Assembly (NCBI RefSeq): GCF_900129505.1
Contig: NZ_LT670818.1
Location: forward strand, 4,931,001-4,995,000
DNA: 64,000 nucleotides
Reading direction: 5' to 3'
Origin: Bradyrhizobium erythrophlei
GTDB lineage: Bacteria > Pseudomonadota > Alphaproteobacteria > Rhizobiales > Xanthobacteraceae
The position numbers were made by a program, and so were the translations under genes. The notes beneath the pieces were generated by a model that saw nothing but the letters and a program-made list of their open reading frames with translations, did not search any database and was not told where the DNA came from. Shown here in pieces: positions 45,955 to 54,201 of this stretch; positions within the stretch are counted from its first letter, which is position 1, and each line of letters opens with the position of its first letter.

Positions 45955-46770
45955 ATGGGCTCTGACAGCACAACTGCGAACACCTCAAATGCGGCTACTT
46001 CCAACAGCCCTGTCTTGCTCGAGCGAGACGGAGACGTTGGGGTTCTAACAATGAGCCTTGCTCCGCACAATCTTGTTGGTCGAGAGCTCTCGACAGCCTT
46101 GATCTCTGGTCTTGCGCACGCTGTCGAAACTGGCTGTCGCGCGATCATCCTTCGCAGCAACCTTCGGCATTTTTCTGCTGGTGCCGATCTTTCGCTGTTT
46201 GATAACGAGGGCGTATCCGTCGAAGAGAGCCTCAAGCCGCTTGGAGTTCTCAAAGCCTTTGACGAGTGCCCGGTACCGGTCGTCGCGAGTGTCCACGGCG
46301 TAGCCGTGGGCGGAGGATTTGAGCTGGCGTTGGCTTGCGACATGATAATTGCAGCTTCTTCGGCCAAGTTCGGTCTGGTTGAAGCTACGCTCGGATTGCA
46401 CCCGCTAATGGGTGGAGTACAGCGCGTCGTGGAACGTGTCGGAGCGGCGCGCGGTAAGGAAATCGTCATGATGGGCCGACGCCATGACGCTGCTACGCTG
46501 GAAAGGTGGAATATCATAAATCGCGTCGTTCCAGATGCGCAACTATACGAGCTGACGCTTGCCTTCGCGCGAGAGCTGGCTCTTGGACCCACCATTGCGC
46601 ACGGCAGCACCAAGCGCCTCGTTAACATTTACCTTCGTGAGGGAATGGTGGCCGCCGACAACGCGATGTCAGATGTGCAAAAGCCGATCTGGAAAAGCCG
46701 CGATCTTGAACGCGGACTGCGATCCTACCGGGAAAAAGGCGCCGGTCTCGCCAAATTCGCGGGCAATTGA
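45955..46770 (+). CDS. Enoyl-CoA hydratase/isomerase family protein
   Basis: A 271-residue crotonase. The first about 20 residues are a Ser/Thr/Asn-rich tail. Oxyanion-hole segments are NLRHFSAGADLSLF and VHGVAVGGGFELALACDMI, and a Glu in GLVEATLGLHPLMGG is the usual catalytic position. It probably hydrates or isomerises an unsaturated acyl-CoA. It belongs to the same + strand operon and precedes the truncated CoA-transferase that should have supplied the CoA ester. Confidence 0.87.
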   Translation: MGSDSTTANTSNAATSNSPVLLERDGDVGVLTMSLAPHNLVGRELSTALISGLAHAVETGCRAIILRSNLRHFSAGADLSLFDNEGVSVEESLKPLGVLKAFDECPVPVVASVHGVAVGGGFELALACDMIIAASSAKFGLVEATLGLHPLMGGVQRVVERVGAARGKEIVMMGRRHDAATLERWNIINRVVPDAQLYELTLAFARELALGPTIAHGSTKRLVNIYLREGMVAADNAMSDVQKPIWKSRDLERGLRSYREKGAGLAKFAGN

Positions 46771-46780
46771 GGTTTAGGCA

Positions 46781-47137
46781 ATGGCAGCTATGGGACCACT
46801 TGCAGGCATCCGCGTCATAGATTTCTCCCGCGTTCTTGCGGGCCCGCATTGCGCCAAGACTTTGCACGACCTGGGCGCAGAAGTCATCAAAATCGAACCA
46901 CCGCGCCCCGATATCTCCCGGGCTGCGATTCCTCGTAATGAGGGGATGTCCTACTATTACATCCAGCAGAATACGGGAAAGCGCAATATTAGTCTGGATC
47001 TAAATCATGCCGAGGCCCGCGCAATTCCGCCCACGAACAATGTATTGACTTCCAGCGCGTGTGATGGGAAAGCCACATCGAATCGCAATAGCTATCTTTC
47101 GACTACGACCGCAAAGAACGGACGAGCTGGGGGCTGA
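46781..47137 (+). pseudogene. CaiB/BaiF CoA-transferase, truncated
   Basis: The first about 82 codons match family III CoA-transferases (LAGIRVIDFSRVLAGPHCAKTLHDLGAEVIKIEPP, YYYIQQNTGKRNISLDLNHAEAR). From about 47023 the frame reads unrelated sequence and stops at 47137, so roughly 80 percent of the gene, including the catalytic Asp, is gone. A break or insertion/deletion boundary must lie at about 47020. It marks the 3' end of the operon. Confidence 0.8.
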
Positions 47138-47158
47138 CCCTGACACAGCCATCGACTT

Positions 47159-47187
47159 AGAGCCGCATCGGCGGCTCTTTTTTCTTT
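47159..47187 (+). terminator. Intrinsic terminator
   Basis: AGAGCCG (47159-47165) pairs with CGGCTCT (47172-47178), followed by TTTTTTCTTTTTA. It would stop transcription of the + strand operon after the truncated CoA-transferase. Confidence 0.7.
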
Positions 47188-47411
47188 TTAAGCCCCGCCG
47201 CGCGGCAACAAGCCGATAGACCAAGCTGGTCGATCGATAAATCCCGAGACCCAGCGCCGCGTTGATGACCAAGGCGTGCAAACCAAAGCGTAAGCCTCGT
47301 CGCGACGCCGAGCGCACGCGCGATCGCCGAGGAGATCGCATCCCCTCAGGCGGGCGAAGGCTGCCTTTCTTCGCCTGGCCACGTCGCTGCGATCCGCAAC
47401 GTTGGTGTTGA

Positions 47412-47600
47412 TCACGACGGGAGAGCCCCGTCGCTGCGATAGGCATTGGCGCCGCTGACCGTATGACGCGGTGACTTGTCCCCATGCTCGATGACGGGAT
47501 CAACCGGCGGGAAGATGCCGTCATATATCGCGCGGGCTTCTCGAATTAGGCGGGCTCGCTCGCCCTCGGACTTTGGCATGAATGGAATAACCTCGCCCAT
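47412..47600 (-). CDS. Small hypothetical protein (Bradyrhizobium-type)
   Basis: A 62-residue protein MGEVIPFMPKSEGERARLIR..., then HTVSGANAYRSDG. I recall near-identical small proteins in Bradyrhizobium genomes, often close to mobile elements; function unknown. The start at 47600 is clear. It is an intact small gene in otherwise decayed DNA. Confidence 0.6.
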   Translation of the reverse strand: MGEVIPFMPKSEGERARLIREARAIYDGIFPPVDPVIEHGDKSPRHTVSGANAYRSDGALPS

Positions 47601-48188
47601 GCTCGCTCCATACGCTTATCAGAATGACTCTAAGATGATATGACGAAGATCATTTAATGTATGACTTGGGACCTCCGCACCGATTTTGAAACCCTGCAGG
47701 CAGTTACGAAGGAATAAAAAACACGTGACTGGGCCGGGCGCCGGACAAACGCGGTTGTGGTGGTGTTCCTGGCGTCAGACGAAGCGCACATGGTGAGCGG
47801 CGCGAAGTGTCCTGAAGCCGCGCGGTCGACTGTCAGCGTATGGGTGCAGGAGCGGCGTACAAGCCAGTAGCTTCTTCCTTCCGTAAGCGTTATGCGATTT
47901 TGCGTCGCGACGGCGCGGTGTTCGGCGTGGCCGGCATTTGGAAAAGACTATGGATTAGTAGTGAGCCTCAAACATCGCTTTGTCTTGTATGAAGGCATTC
48001 AATTAGCCGAGTGCGCACGCCATCTCCACGAAATCGACAGGGGTAAGCCGTGGGCCGCTGAGTAGCAGCCGCACCGCCGCCGCCGAGATCAAGGCGATGA
48101 TACGCCGGACGGCGGGAACATCCCATTGGGCTGCGCGTGATTGAGCAGCGCGACGCTCTGGTCTCCGCTGCCCAGCATCTTGCGCGGG
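47601..48188. other. Decayed DNA with an SDR C-terminal scrap
   Basis: About 590 bp without an intact gene. Near 47752-47800 a + strand frame reads VVVVFLASDEAHMVSGAKC, the C-terminal signature of SDR enzymes, without the rest of the gene. Confidence 0.45.
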
Positions 48189-48638
48189 CTAGGGACGCCC
48201 TTCGGATTCCGGTGGCGTCTTATCATTTGTCTTCGAGGGCGGCGTTTCTCCAACCGCGCCACGCATTGCGGACATCTCGTGCTCCCTTTCCACGATGATG
48301 CTCTGAGCCAAACGGCGAAGCTCCTCATTATGGCCGTATTTGAGCTCGGCTCGGGCCATGTCGATGGCGCCTTGATGGTGGGGTATCATGAGGGCGACGA
48401 AATCGCGGTCGACGTCGCCGGTCGGATCGGCCATCTCGCTCATGTCCAAGCTCATCTTGCTGATGGCCAGTTCATTGTCGACTATGAATTGGAGCTCGGT
48501 TCTATTGCTGGCCGCAGCGGGGACGTGGCGCGTCCTGGTTTGATCATGCGCAAAGACAATTGGAGTGGTCGTTAAGATCGATACTGTCATCGCCAGCGGG
48601 ACGAGTCGCTTGCGAACGGACGAGTGCCACGAAGCCAT
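48189..48638 (-). CDS. DUF305 family exported protein
   Basis: About 149 residues from the ATG at 48638, five bases after GGAGG; an ATG at 48653 lacks such a site. A signal peptide (about 1-31, ending TPIVFAHD) is followed by the DUF305 ferritin-like helical core: FALMIPHHQGAIDMA-like sequence (LMIPHHQGAIDMARAELKYG), then IIVEREHEMSAM. The His and Glu/Met residues could bind metal; related proteins occur in copper-related clusters. It has no obvious partner here. Confidence 0.82.
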   Translation of the reverse strand: MASWHSSVRKRLVPLAMTVSILTTTPIVFAHDQTRTRHVPAAASNRTELQFIVDNELAISKMSLDMSEMADPTGDVDRDFVALMIPHHQGAIDMARAELKYGHNEELRRLAQSIIVEREHEMSAMRGAVGETPPSKTNDKTPPESEGRP

Positions 48639-48814
48639 GATGTCCTCCATCACAATACGTCGAAGGGAGGGCGCCCTCCCTTCGCTTGATGGTGATCGTC
48701 GACAGAAGCGACGGGACGCGCAAATCGATCGCTTTGCTCACGTTCATCGCGGGCGGCCGACCGAGCCAATGCTTTAGCCCCATCGGCGTGCGCGGCCTTT
48801 TCAGCTCCCCGCTC

Positions 48815-48922
48815 TTAGTCCTCCGCAAGCGCCTTGAGCTGACCCGCAATCCTTCGGTCAGTCATGTTTTTGGCAGCGCGGAGCAAGGTCCGCGCGGTTT
48901 CGAGGTACTCCTTGCTAACCAT
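48815..48922 (-). pseudogene. Small conserved protein gene with premature stop
   Basis: MVSKEYLETARTLLRAAKNM...LKALAED ends with TAA at 48815-48817. The same frame continues ERGAEKAAHADGAKALAR, matching what I remember of a short Bradyrhizobium family (..ALAEDYERRAEKAS.). A Tyr codon changed to a stop would explain it. Confidence 0.5.
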
Positions 48923-48935
48923 GTCGCCTCCACAA

Positions 48936-49127
48936 TCACCCAGCTCGAAAAGGATGTGGGCACATTCGGGCGGCTGCGAGCTCACTATTAGCGTTGCAGA
49001 ATTGCTGGCTGGCGGCTATGGGCGCCACACGCGCTTCGCGCACGTGATGATACTTGGCTGTGGCCGCTTGAACCGTCGATCCGGCAATCAGCAACGCGCC
49101 GAGAATAGCAAAAGCTGCTCTTCTCAA
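48936..49127 (-). CDS. Small secreted hypothetical protein
   Basis: A 63-residue frame with a TTG start six bases after GGAG. The signal peptide MRRAAFAILGALLIAGSTVQAATA is clear. The mature part is about 40 residues with two Cys and no known family. Confidence 0.45.
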   Translation of the reverse strand: MRRAAFAILGALLIAGSTVQAATAKYHHVREARVAPIAASQQFCNANSELAAARMCPHPFRAG

Positions 49128-49204
49128 CTCAATCTCCGTTAGTGGACGCTCTGTCGAGATAACCGCACCTCGCGTTGTGCGTCATTGCCTGACGCTAATC
49201 CATG

Positions 49205-49255
49205 ACTCTGCATAAATGAAATCGTATGTTTTTATAAATTGGATAAACACAGTCT
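49205..49255 (-). promoter_or_regulatory. ACATACGATTT box upstream of a LysR remnant
   Basis: CATAAATGAAATCGTATGTT (49211 on) is the reverse complement of the box, followed by TTATAAATTGGATAAAC. It lies between the LysR stump (rightwards) and leftward DNA that has lost its target gene. Confidence 0.55.
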
Positions 49256-49440
49256 ATAGAACGGAACTCTACCAGATCCGACACTTCGCCTCGGTCGCGG
49301 AGACCGGCAGTTTCACGAAGCGGCAATTAGGGCCGCCGTATCGCAGCATGCACTCTCCGCTTCGATAGCCAAGCTGGAAGAGGAGTGGGGTGAAGCTGTT
49401 CCACTGATCACCGAAGGCGGTCACTCTCACCCCGGCGGGT
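49256..49440 (+). pseudogene. LysR regulator N-terminal remnant
   Basis: ELYQIRHFASVAETGSFTK is followed by a one-base shift, then AAVSQHALSASIAKLEEEW, matching the LysR at 28427-29374 nearly residue for residue. It is then lost. With its box it represents a diverged duplicate of that regulator's locus. Confidence 0.75.
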
Positions 49441-49599
49441 CATTGCCAACGGCCGATCCGCAAAGCAGAGGCAGTTTGCCTGCCGTGGCAAGGTAAAGCA
49501 TTTCCGGCATTCCGGTCGATGTCAGTCCACCGATCACGAAGGGAAATCAACCGCAAGTGCGCAGGCGTCCGGGGCTCCCACGATTCAGACGAGAGAGCC

Positions 49600-49650
49600 A
49601 TGCAGACGATCACGACGATCGGTTTAGACATCGCCAAGTCGGTTTTAATG
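49600..49650 (+). pseudogene. IS110-family transposase N-terminal scrap
   Basis: MQTITTIGLDIAKSV is the start of IS110-family transposases (DEDD fold, first Asp in GLDIAKS); the following residues are unrelated. Only about 16 codons remain. Confidence 0.65.
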
Positions 49651-49812
49651 CTGCGAGCGCTTGCTTTCACGGCTGTGAGTGTCAGTGAGGGCGGGGGCTT
49701 AGGTTGCCTACGGCGAACTTACATCGTACCGCCTCGCGACGAGCGCCACGTGGTTCGTGTAGTTCGTCGTCATTTCAAGCTTTCACGCGATGCGACCGGG
49801 TCGAATGAGCTC

Positions 49813-50562
49813 TCAAAGCGCGCTAAGGCCGCCATCGACGACAAGATCGACGCCGGCGACGTAGCTGCTCTCATCCGACGCCAGAAAGAGCGCTGCGGCT
49901 GCAATCTCTTCTGGTTGACCAAGGCGGTTTAGCGGCGTGGCAGCCCTAAAGCTCACCTGTATCGCATCCGCGTCTTCCGTCGTGCTCGCCAGCGCATCGA
50001 TGATGGGCGTATCGATCGCGCCGGGGCTGATGGCATTGACGCGGATACTGCGGTCCTTGAGTTCTGCCGTCCATGTGCGGACGAAGGAGCGAACGCTGGC
50101 CTTGGTTGCGCTATAAGCGGTGTCGTTTGGGATACCCTTGAAAGCGGCGATGGATGAGAGGAGGATAATAGAGCCGCCATCGCGAATGAGCGGCAGTGCT
50201 TTTTGAACCGTGAAGAGAAGGCCACGCACGTTGACGCCGAAGGTCTTGTCGAAATTGTCTTCCGTCGTGTCAACGAGCGTTCGCGGATCGATGAAGCCCG
50301 CGTTCGCGACCAAGATGTCGATCTTGCCTTGGTCCTCGCGAATTCTTGCGTAGAGTCGGTCGAGATCACGAGGGTCTTGCACGTCACCTTGAACGGTGGC
50401 GATGCGTTGTCCGATCAGAGCAGCCGCCATGTCGAGCTCGTTCTGCCGACGGCCGGTAATGTAGACAAATGCTCCTTCCCTTGTGAAGCGCTGCGCCATG
50501 GCCAATCCGATGCCACTGCTGCCGCCAGTGATAACTGCTAACTTGCCTTCCAACCTGGGCAT
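49813..50562 (-). CDS. SDR family oxidoreductase
   Basis: A 249-residue classical SDR from the ATG at 50562: TGGSSGIG cofactor motif (12-19), VANAGF, catalytic Ser in LLSSIAA, YSATK (YxxxK) and the end SYVAGVDLVVDGGLSAL. Upstream extension of the frame is not coding-like. It is adjacent to the AhpD-like gene on the same strand and near a divergent AraC regulator, a common arrangement in soil bacteria where the AraC protein activates the SDR. Confidence 0.88.
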   Translation of the reverse strand: MPRLEGKLAVITGGSSGIGLAMAQRFTREGAFVYITGRRQNELDMAAALIGQRIATVQGDVQDPRDLDRLYARIREDQGKIDILVANAGFIDPRTLVDTTEDNFDKTFGVNVRGLLFTVQKALPLIRDGGSIILLSSIAAFKGIPNDTAYSATKASVRSFVRTWTAELKDRSIRVNAISPGAIDTPIIDALASTTEDADAIQVSFRAATPLNRLGQPEEIAAAALFLASDESSYVAGVDLVVDGGLSAL

Positions 50563-50939
50563 GACGGTTCTCCAATCTGTAGTCGCCCTCACGGTGGTGA
50601 CCATGCGGTTTGCGAGCGAGATAGGCCTGTCGACTATCCGATGTGGAATGAGACAGTCCGGCGATCCCCAGGGCGGACTAATCCTGAAGTTCGGGGCGCC
50701 CCCGGTTTCCTGCGGGCCCGACTCGGATTCGCATTCCCGAATGGGCAATCGCCGGCGAGCGGGAAGCTCGCCGACGACGCATCGCCATCGGCAGAGTGCC
50801 ACCTTATTGCCGCGTCAGGCGAACAACGTCCTGCCTCAGGAGTGCAGCGCGCGCACAGGCGGATTTTGAGTGGTGTGGGTAATCGTGGTCATGGTCGTTA
50901 TCCTTTCGGATCTGAGATCTTTGGGGGCGCATGGTCGCT

Positions 50940-51476
50940 TCACGCGACTGCAGGGAAGTCGATCTCGGTGTCGTTGATGCGGTTGAAGACGTTCGTGAAG
51001 GTGATGGTCGCGAAGGCCAGGCTGATCTCGACCAACTGGGCATCGCTGTAGCCGGCGGCCTTGATCGCGGCGAAATCCTCGTCGCTGACGGTGCCGCTTG
51101 ACTGCGCAAGCTTGCGGACGAAGCTGACCAGCGCATCACGCTTGGGATCGCCGGTGGGTTGGCCCGCACGGATCTGCTTGAGCGCGTCCGGCCTCACGCC
51201 GGCGAGCTTGGCCAGATAATTGTGCGCGGCCACGCAGTAGTCACAGCCGGCGGCGCCGCTGATGACAAGCTTGATCACTTCCTGATCGCGCTTGGTCAGC
51301 GTGCCCGCAGCGAGAACCGTATCGACGGCGAGGACCGACTTGAGGGCGGCAGGGCCGTGGGCTGCAATGGCAGCGAATGTTTTCGGGACGCTGCCGATGG
51401 CCTTCTTGATCTGGGCATAGATCCGACCAGACGGGCCAGTGTCGGATTCGAGATTCGGGACTGAAAGACGGGACAT
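50940..51476 (-). CDS. Carboxymuconolactone decarboxylase / AhpD-like protein
   Basis: A 178-residue protein from the ATG at 51476. The redox motif CDYCVAAHNYLAKLAG (CxxC followed by His) is typical of AhpD-like peroxidase-related members, as is TLTKRDQEVIKLVIS. It likely has alkylhydroperoxidase activity in the cytoplasm rather than decarboxylase activity. It is divergent from the AraC gene, with 131 bp between the starts. Confidence 0.86.
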   Translation of the reverse strand: MSRLSVPNLESDTGPSGRIYAQIKKAIGSVPKTFAAIAAHGPAALKSVLAVDTVLAAGTLTKRDQEVIKLVISGAAGCDYCVAAHNYLAKLAGVRPDALKQIRAGQPTGDPKRDALVSFVRKLAQSSGTVSDEDFAAIKAAGYSDAQLVEISLAFATITFTNVFNRINDTEIDFPAVA

Positions 51477-51607
51477 AGTGGCACTCCTCGTTGGGGTTGG
51501 TGAACGATTGCCGAGTGACTCTATGGATCCGGGCTGAGACTTTGAACGTCGATGGGTCTCAACTATATGCTCCATCGTCTCAACTGGATTCCTTTCAGGA
51601 GGTCGCC

Positions 51608-52675
51608 ATGGATTGGCTCAGCCGTCTGTTCGAAATGATGCCGGTACGCGGGCGCCTGGACTTGCGCTGCTCCTATGGCGCGCCCTGGCGCATCAATCAG
51701 GGGCCGGGCGAGGCGAACGAGATCCCGTACCACGCCGTGCTCGCCGGCTCCGCGATACTGGAGCACCCGGCTGCCGGTCGACCGTTGCAGCTGAAGCCCG
51801 GCGACGTCCTTCTGCTTCCCGGCAACCCACGGCACGTCATGCACGACGGCAGCGGCGCGCGAGCGAAGCCGGCGCGAAATCGCCAAGAGCTCAATCTCGT
51901 GATCAGTGAGAACGCTGGCAGGGGCGAGCGGCTCGATCTGCTCTGCGGACACTTCGCGATCGCGCCACCGCACGACCGACTTTTGCGCAGCTATCTGCCG
52001 CCACGTCTGGTCGTGCATGCGGGTGCAGCCGGCGAGCAGAAGGAGACCGCGGCGCAGCTCGCCGGCCTCGTCACCCTGATGCGCAGGGAATCGGCGGACG
52101 ATCATCTGGGCGGTCGTGCGATGCTCAATGCGCTCTCGACGGCGATGTTCGCGCTTGTGCTACGGCTCGCCAGCGAGACCGAGAATGCGCCACGCGGCCT
52201 TCTTGCCCTGGCCGGTCATCCGCGCCTTGCGCCGGCGGTGGCCGCACTGTTCAACGAACCTGCGCGCGCCTTGTCACTGCCTGAGCTCGCGCAACGGTCC
52301 GGCATGTCGCGCGCCACGCTCGCCCGCCAGTTCCAGGAGAAGCTCGGGCGGTCGGCCAGCGACCTCCTGACCGACATCCGGATGACGATGGCAGCGAACG
52401 AACTGAGACGTTCATCCCTTTCAACCGGTGCGGTCGCTGAGGCGGTCGGGTATCAATCGGAAGCGGCCTTCCAGCGTGCCTTCAAGAGCCACATGGGCAT
52501 TACGCCGGCGCAGTGGCGCAAGAAGCAGGAGGCGTCCGGCCGGGAGGTCTTCGCAAGGCCTGCGGGCGTAGCAGCCGACGCGAAGCCAGCGGAGACGCTT
52601 GAGGTGGATTCTCCGTCACGCGAGGGCCAGAAAGGGGCTCGGCGGTCCCCTCGAAGAGACCGCCGCGCCTTGTAA
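51608..52675 (+). CDS. AraC family transcriptional regulator with cupin domain
   Basis: A 355-residue protein from the ATG at 51608 behind CAGGAGGT. The N-terminal cupin (about 1-190, WRINQGPGEANEIPYHAVLAGSAILE) is of the cupin_6 type, and the C-terminal double HTH (about 215-310) reads LSLPELAQRSGMSRATLARQFQEKLGRSASDLL, then GAVAEAVGYQSEAAFQRAFKSHMGITPAQWRKK. A charged tail follows. It probably activates the divergent AhpD-like gene and the SDR. Confidence 0.88.
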   Translation: MDWLSRLFEMMPVRGRLDLRCSYGAPWRINQGPGEANEIPYHAVLAGSAILEHPAAGRPLQLKPGDVLLLPGNPRHVMHDGSGARAKPARNRQELNLVISENAGRGERLDLLCGHFAIAPPHDRLLRSYLPPRLVVHAGAAGEQKETAAQLAGLVTLMRRESADDHLGGRAMLNALSTAMFALVLRLASETENAPRGLLALAGHPRLAPAVAALFNEPARALSLPELAQRSGMSRATLARQFQEKLGRSASDLLTDIRMTMAANELRRSSLSTGAVAEAVGYQSEAAFQRAFKSHMGITPAQWRKKQEASGREVFARPAGVAADAKPAETLEVDSPSREGQKGARRSPRRDRRAL

Positions 52676-52687
52676 GCGTGCAGCTTG

Positions 52688-53035
52688 TCAGCATCCGCGG
52701 CAGATAATCAGCTTGCGGTCCAGCTCCTTGTTGAACTGCTGCTGCTGTCGCTCCCATTCCGAGACCCCTTCCGATTGAGGGACGTCGTCCCGCCGCGGTT
52801 GGAAATGACCGACCGGAGCACGCCAGGGCCGATGCGAAGTCAACGTGATCGATGCGTTCCTTGTAACAAGCGTCTTGACTTTGGCATGATCTGCGCTCGC
52901 GCTGACCGGAAGATCGGGATAGACGCTGACAGATTCGTGCTGATAGGCAGCGTGCGCAGGTGAAAGAGTTCCGACAAACATAAGACCTGCCCTTGCGGTG
53001 TTGATTGCGTGCTTCAGGACCGAGATCCGGGACAT
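52688..53035 (-). CDS. Small exported hypothetical protein
   Basis: About 115 residues from MSRISVLKHAINTARAGLMF at 53035, with a signal peptide ending PAHAAYQ. The C terminus EWERQQQQFNKELDRKLIICRGC resembles short exported proteins of Bradyrhizobium. Function unknown. It ends 12 bp from the AraC gene, tail to tail. Confidence 0.6.
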   Translation of the reverse strand: MSRISVLKHAINTARAGLMFVGTLSPAHAAYQHESVSVYPDLPVSASADHAKVKTLVTRNASITLTSHRPWRAPVGHFQPRRDDVPQSEGVSEWERQQQQFNKELDRKLIICRGC

Positions 53036-53404
53036 GGCGAACTCCTTTGGAGGAGGCTCGGGACGAGCAACTCCGTTGCCCGTCACCGTACTCATCCATC
53101 CAAAACGCTGAATGCCGACCGGGATCGAAGACATGCTCGTTCGTCTCGTGAGCTGGCTCCAGATCCGCTCATGGCCGCTGCGTTGGACTGTCTTTCGCTA
53201 CGCTGAAGGTACACTGGAAAAAGTACAAACGCTCTCGCCTGGGCTGTCGCGCCCGGAAGGAAGAATCGCAAGTCAAGCGCAGCTAGACTGTATTCGAACA
53301 GGACCGCGGGGACGGTGCCCGATCGTAGTTCGGGAATGAACATCCGCTCCGACGCGAAGGTCGATCGCCGATGCGTCCGTTAATCGGTACGACCGACCCT
53401 AAAG
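53036..53404. other. Unassigned stretch
   Basis: About 370 bp; no supported gene on either strand. Confidence 0.35.
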
Positions 53405-53462
53405 AACTGATAGCGGATTTTATTTCGAGGATTTTCGGCATTGCCGAATGTCGGTAAGACCA
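53405..53462 (+). promoter_or_regulatory. Second copy of the TTCGGCATTGCCGAA promoter module
   Basis: The palindrome TTCGGCATTGCCGAA (53434-53448) lies in a 55-bp context (GCGGATTTTATTTCGAGG before, TGTCGGTAAGACC after) that matches the module at 28190-28255 in inverted orientation. No intact gene follows; the rightward target seems decayed. Confidence 0.55.
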
Positions 53463-53689
53463 GCTCCGTCAGTGAGCGGGCAAGTTCGCAGAGTATCGGA
53501 GTTGAGCGAGTGCGAGAGGCATACCTTCCTGGCTATCAGGGCGCCAAAGACTTACGCACAACGCTTTCGATCGACGATCTAGCCATTCCAACGCCGCGCG
53601 AAAAGGACGCTGCGCGTGCCAACCAAGCCAGGGTCCCCAACGGCCTCGCCTTGCTTGCCATCTCAGCGATTATTTAGAGGGCCGAGACC

Positions 53690-53760
53690 GCGGGTCAACC
53701 TGCGCCGTTGCGGTCAAGCCAGCGACCAGGCGTACGCCGCTAGGCTGAATGCCTTGAGGC
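53690..53760 (-). pseudogene. HlyD-family gene 3' scrap
   Basis: On the minus strand the frame reads PSGVRLVAGLTATAQVDPRSRPSK, matching the C terminus of the intact AaeA-like gene at 29488 (NGVRLVAGLTATVQVEPRSQPSRW). Only the last 23 codons remain, evidence of a duplicated and lost efflux operon. Confidence 0.7.
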
Positions 53761-53775
53761 GGTCCGAAAGCGCCT

Positions 53776-53910
53776 GCGGCAGCGTGATGTACAGGGTCTC
53801 GCCGGCGAACCTGACCTATGAGGCGCTCGGCGCCCGCGTCGCGGCCCTGGCCCGCCGGCTGCAGGCTGTCGGCGTCGGCCCGGAGACCGTCCGACATGCG
53901 CTGGAAACGC
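53776..53910 (+). pseudogene. NRPS adenylation-domain scrap
   Basis: NLTYEALGARVAALARRLQAVGVGPET is the N-terminal part of an AMP-binding (A) domain as found in NRPS modules (LTYxELxxxxxxLAxxLxxxGVxPxxxV). It breaks off after about 45 codons. It is unrelated to its neighbours. Confidence 0.5.
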
Positions 53911-53930
53911 CGGAATTTCGCCTTTTGACC

Positions 53931-54148
53931 GATATTGTTGCAAAAGTCTTTTTGGGGTGGCGAACGAAAATTCTCCGACCCGTGGGTGCCGCGATTGAAC
54001 AATGATGTGGGGGGCCACGTCGCCAAGCGCCAAACTCACAGGCGATTCTGGTAGCGTGTTTGAAGCCCTAATGATCGCGATTGTCGCTTGTTTCGTTCTT
54101 TGGCGGAAAATAAGCCGCTGCGCCTTTTGGGACTTTTGCAACAATATC
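53931..54148. mobile_element. 218-bp MITE-like element with perfect 18-bp inverted ends
   Basis: GATATTGTTGCAAAAGTC (53931-53948) and its exact reverse complement (54131-54148) bound 182 bp without a transposase gene. The core TGTTGCAAA is shared with IS6-family ends. No target duplication is evident at the borders. Confidence 0.6.
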
Positions 54149-54201
54149 TGCCAAACCGGAACTCGGTGCATCGCTGCAGCACTTGCCTTGTGCGGAACTA
54201 A

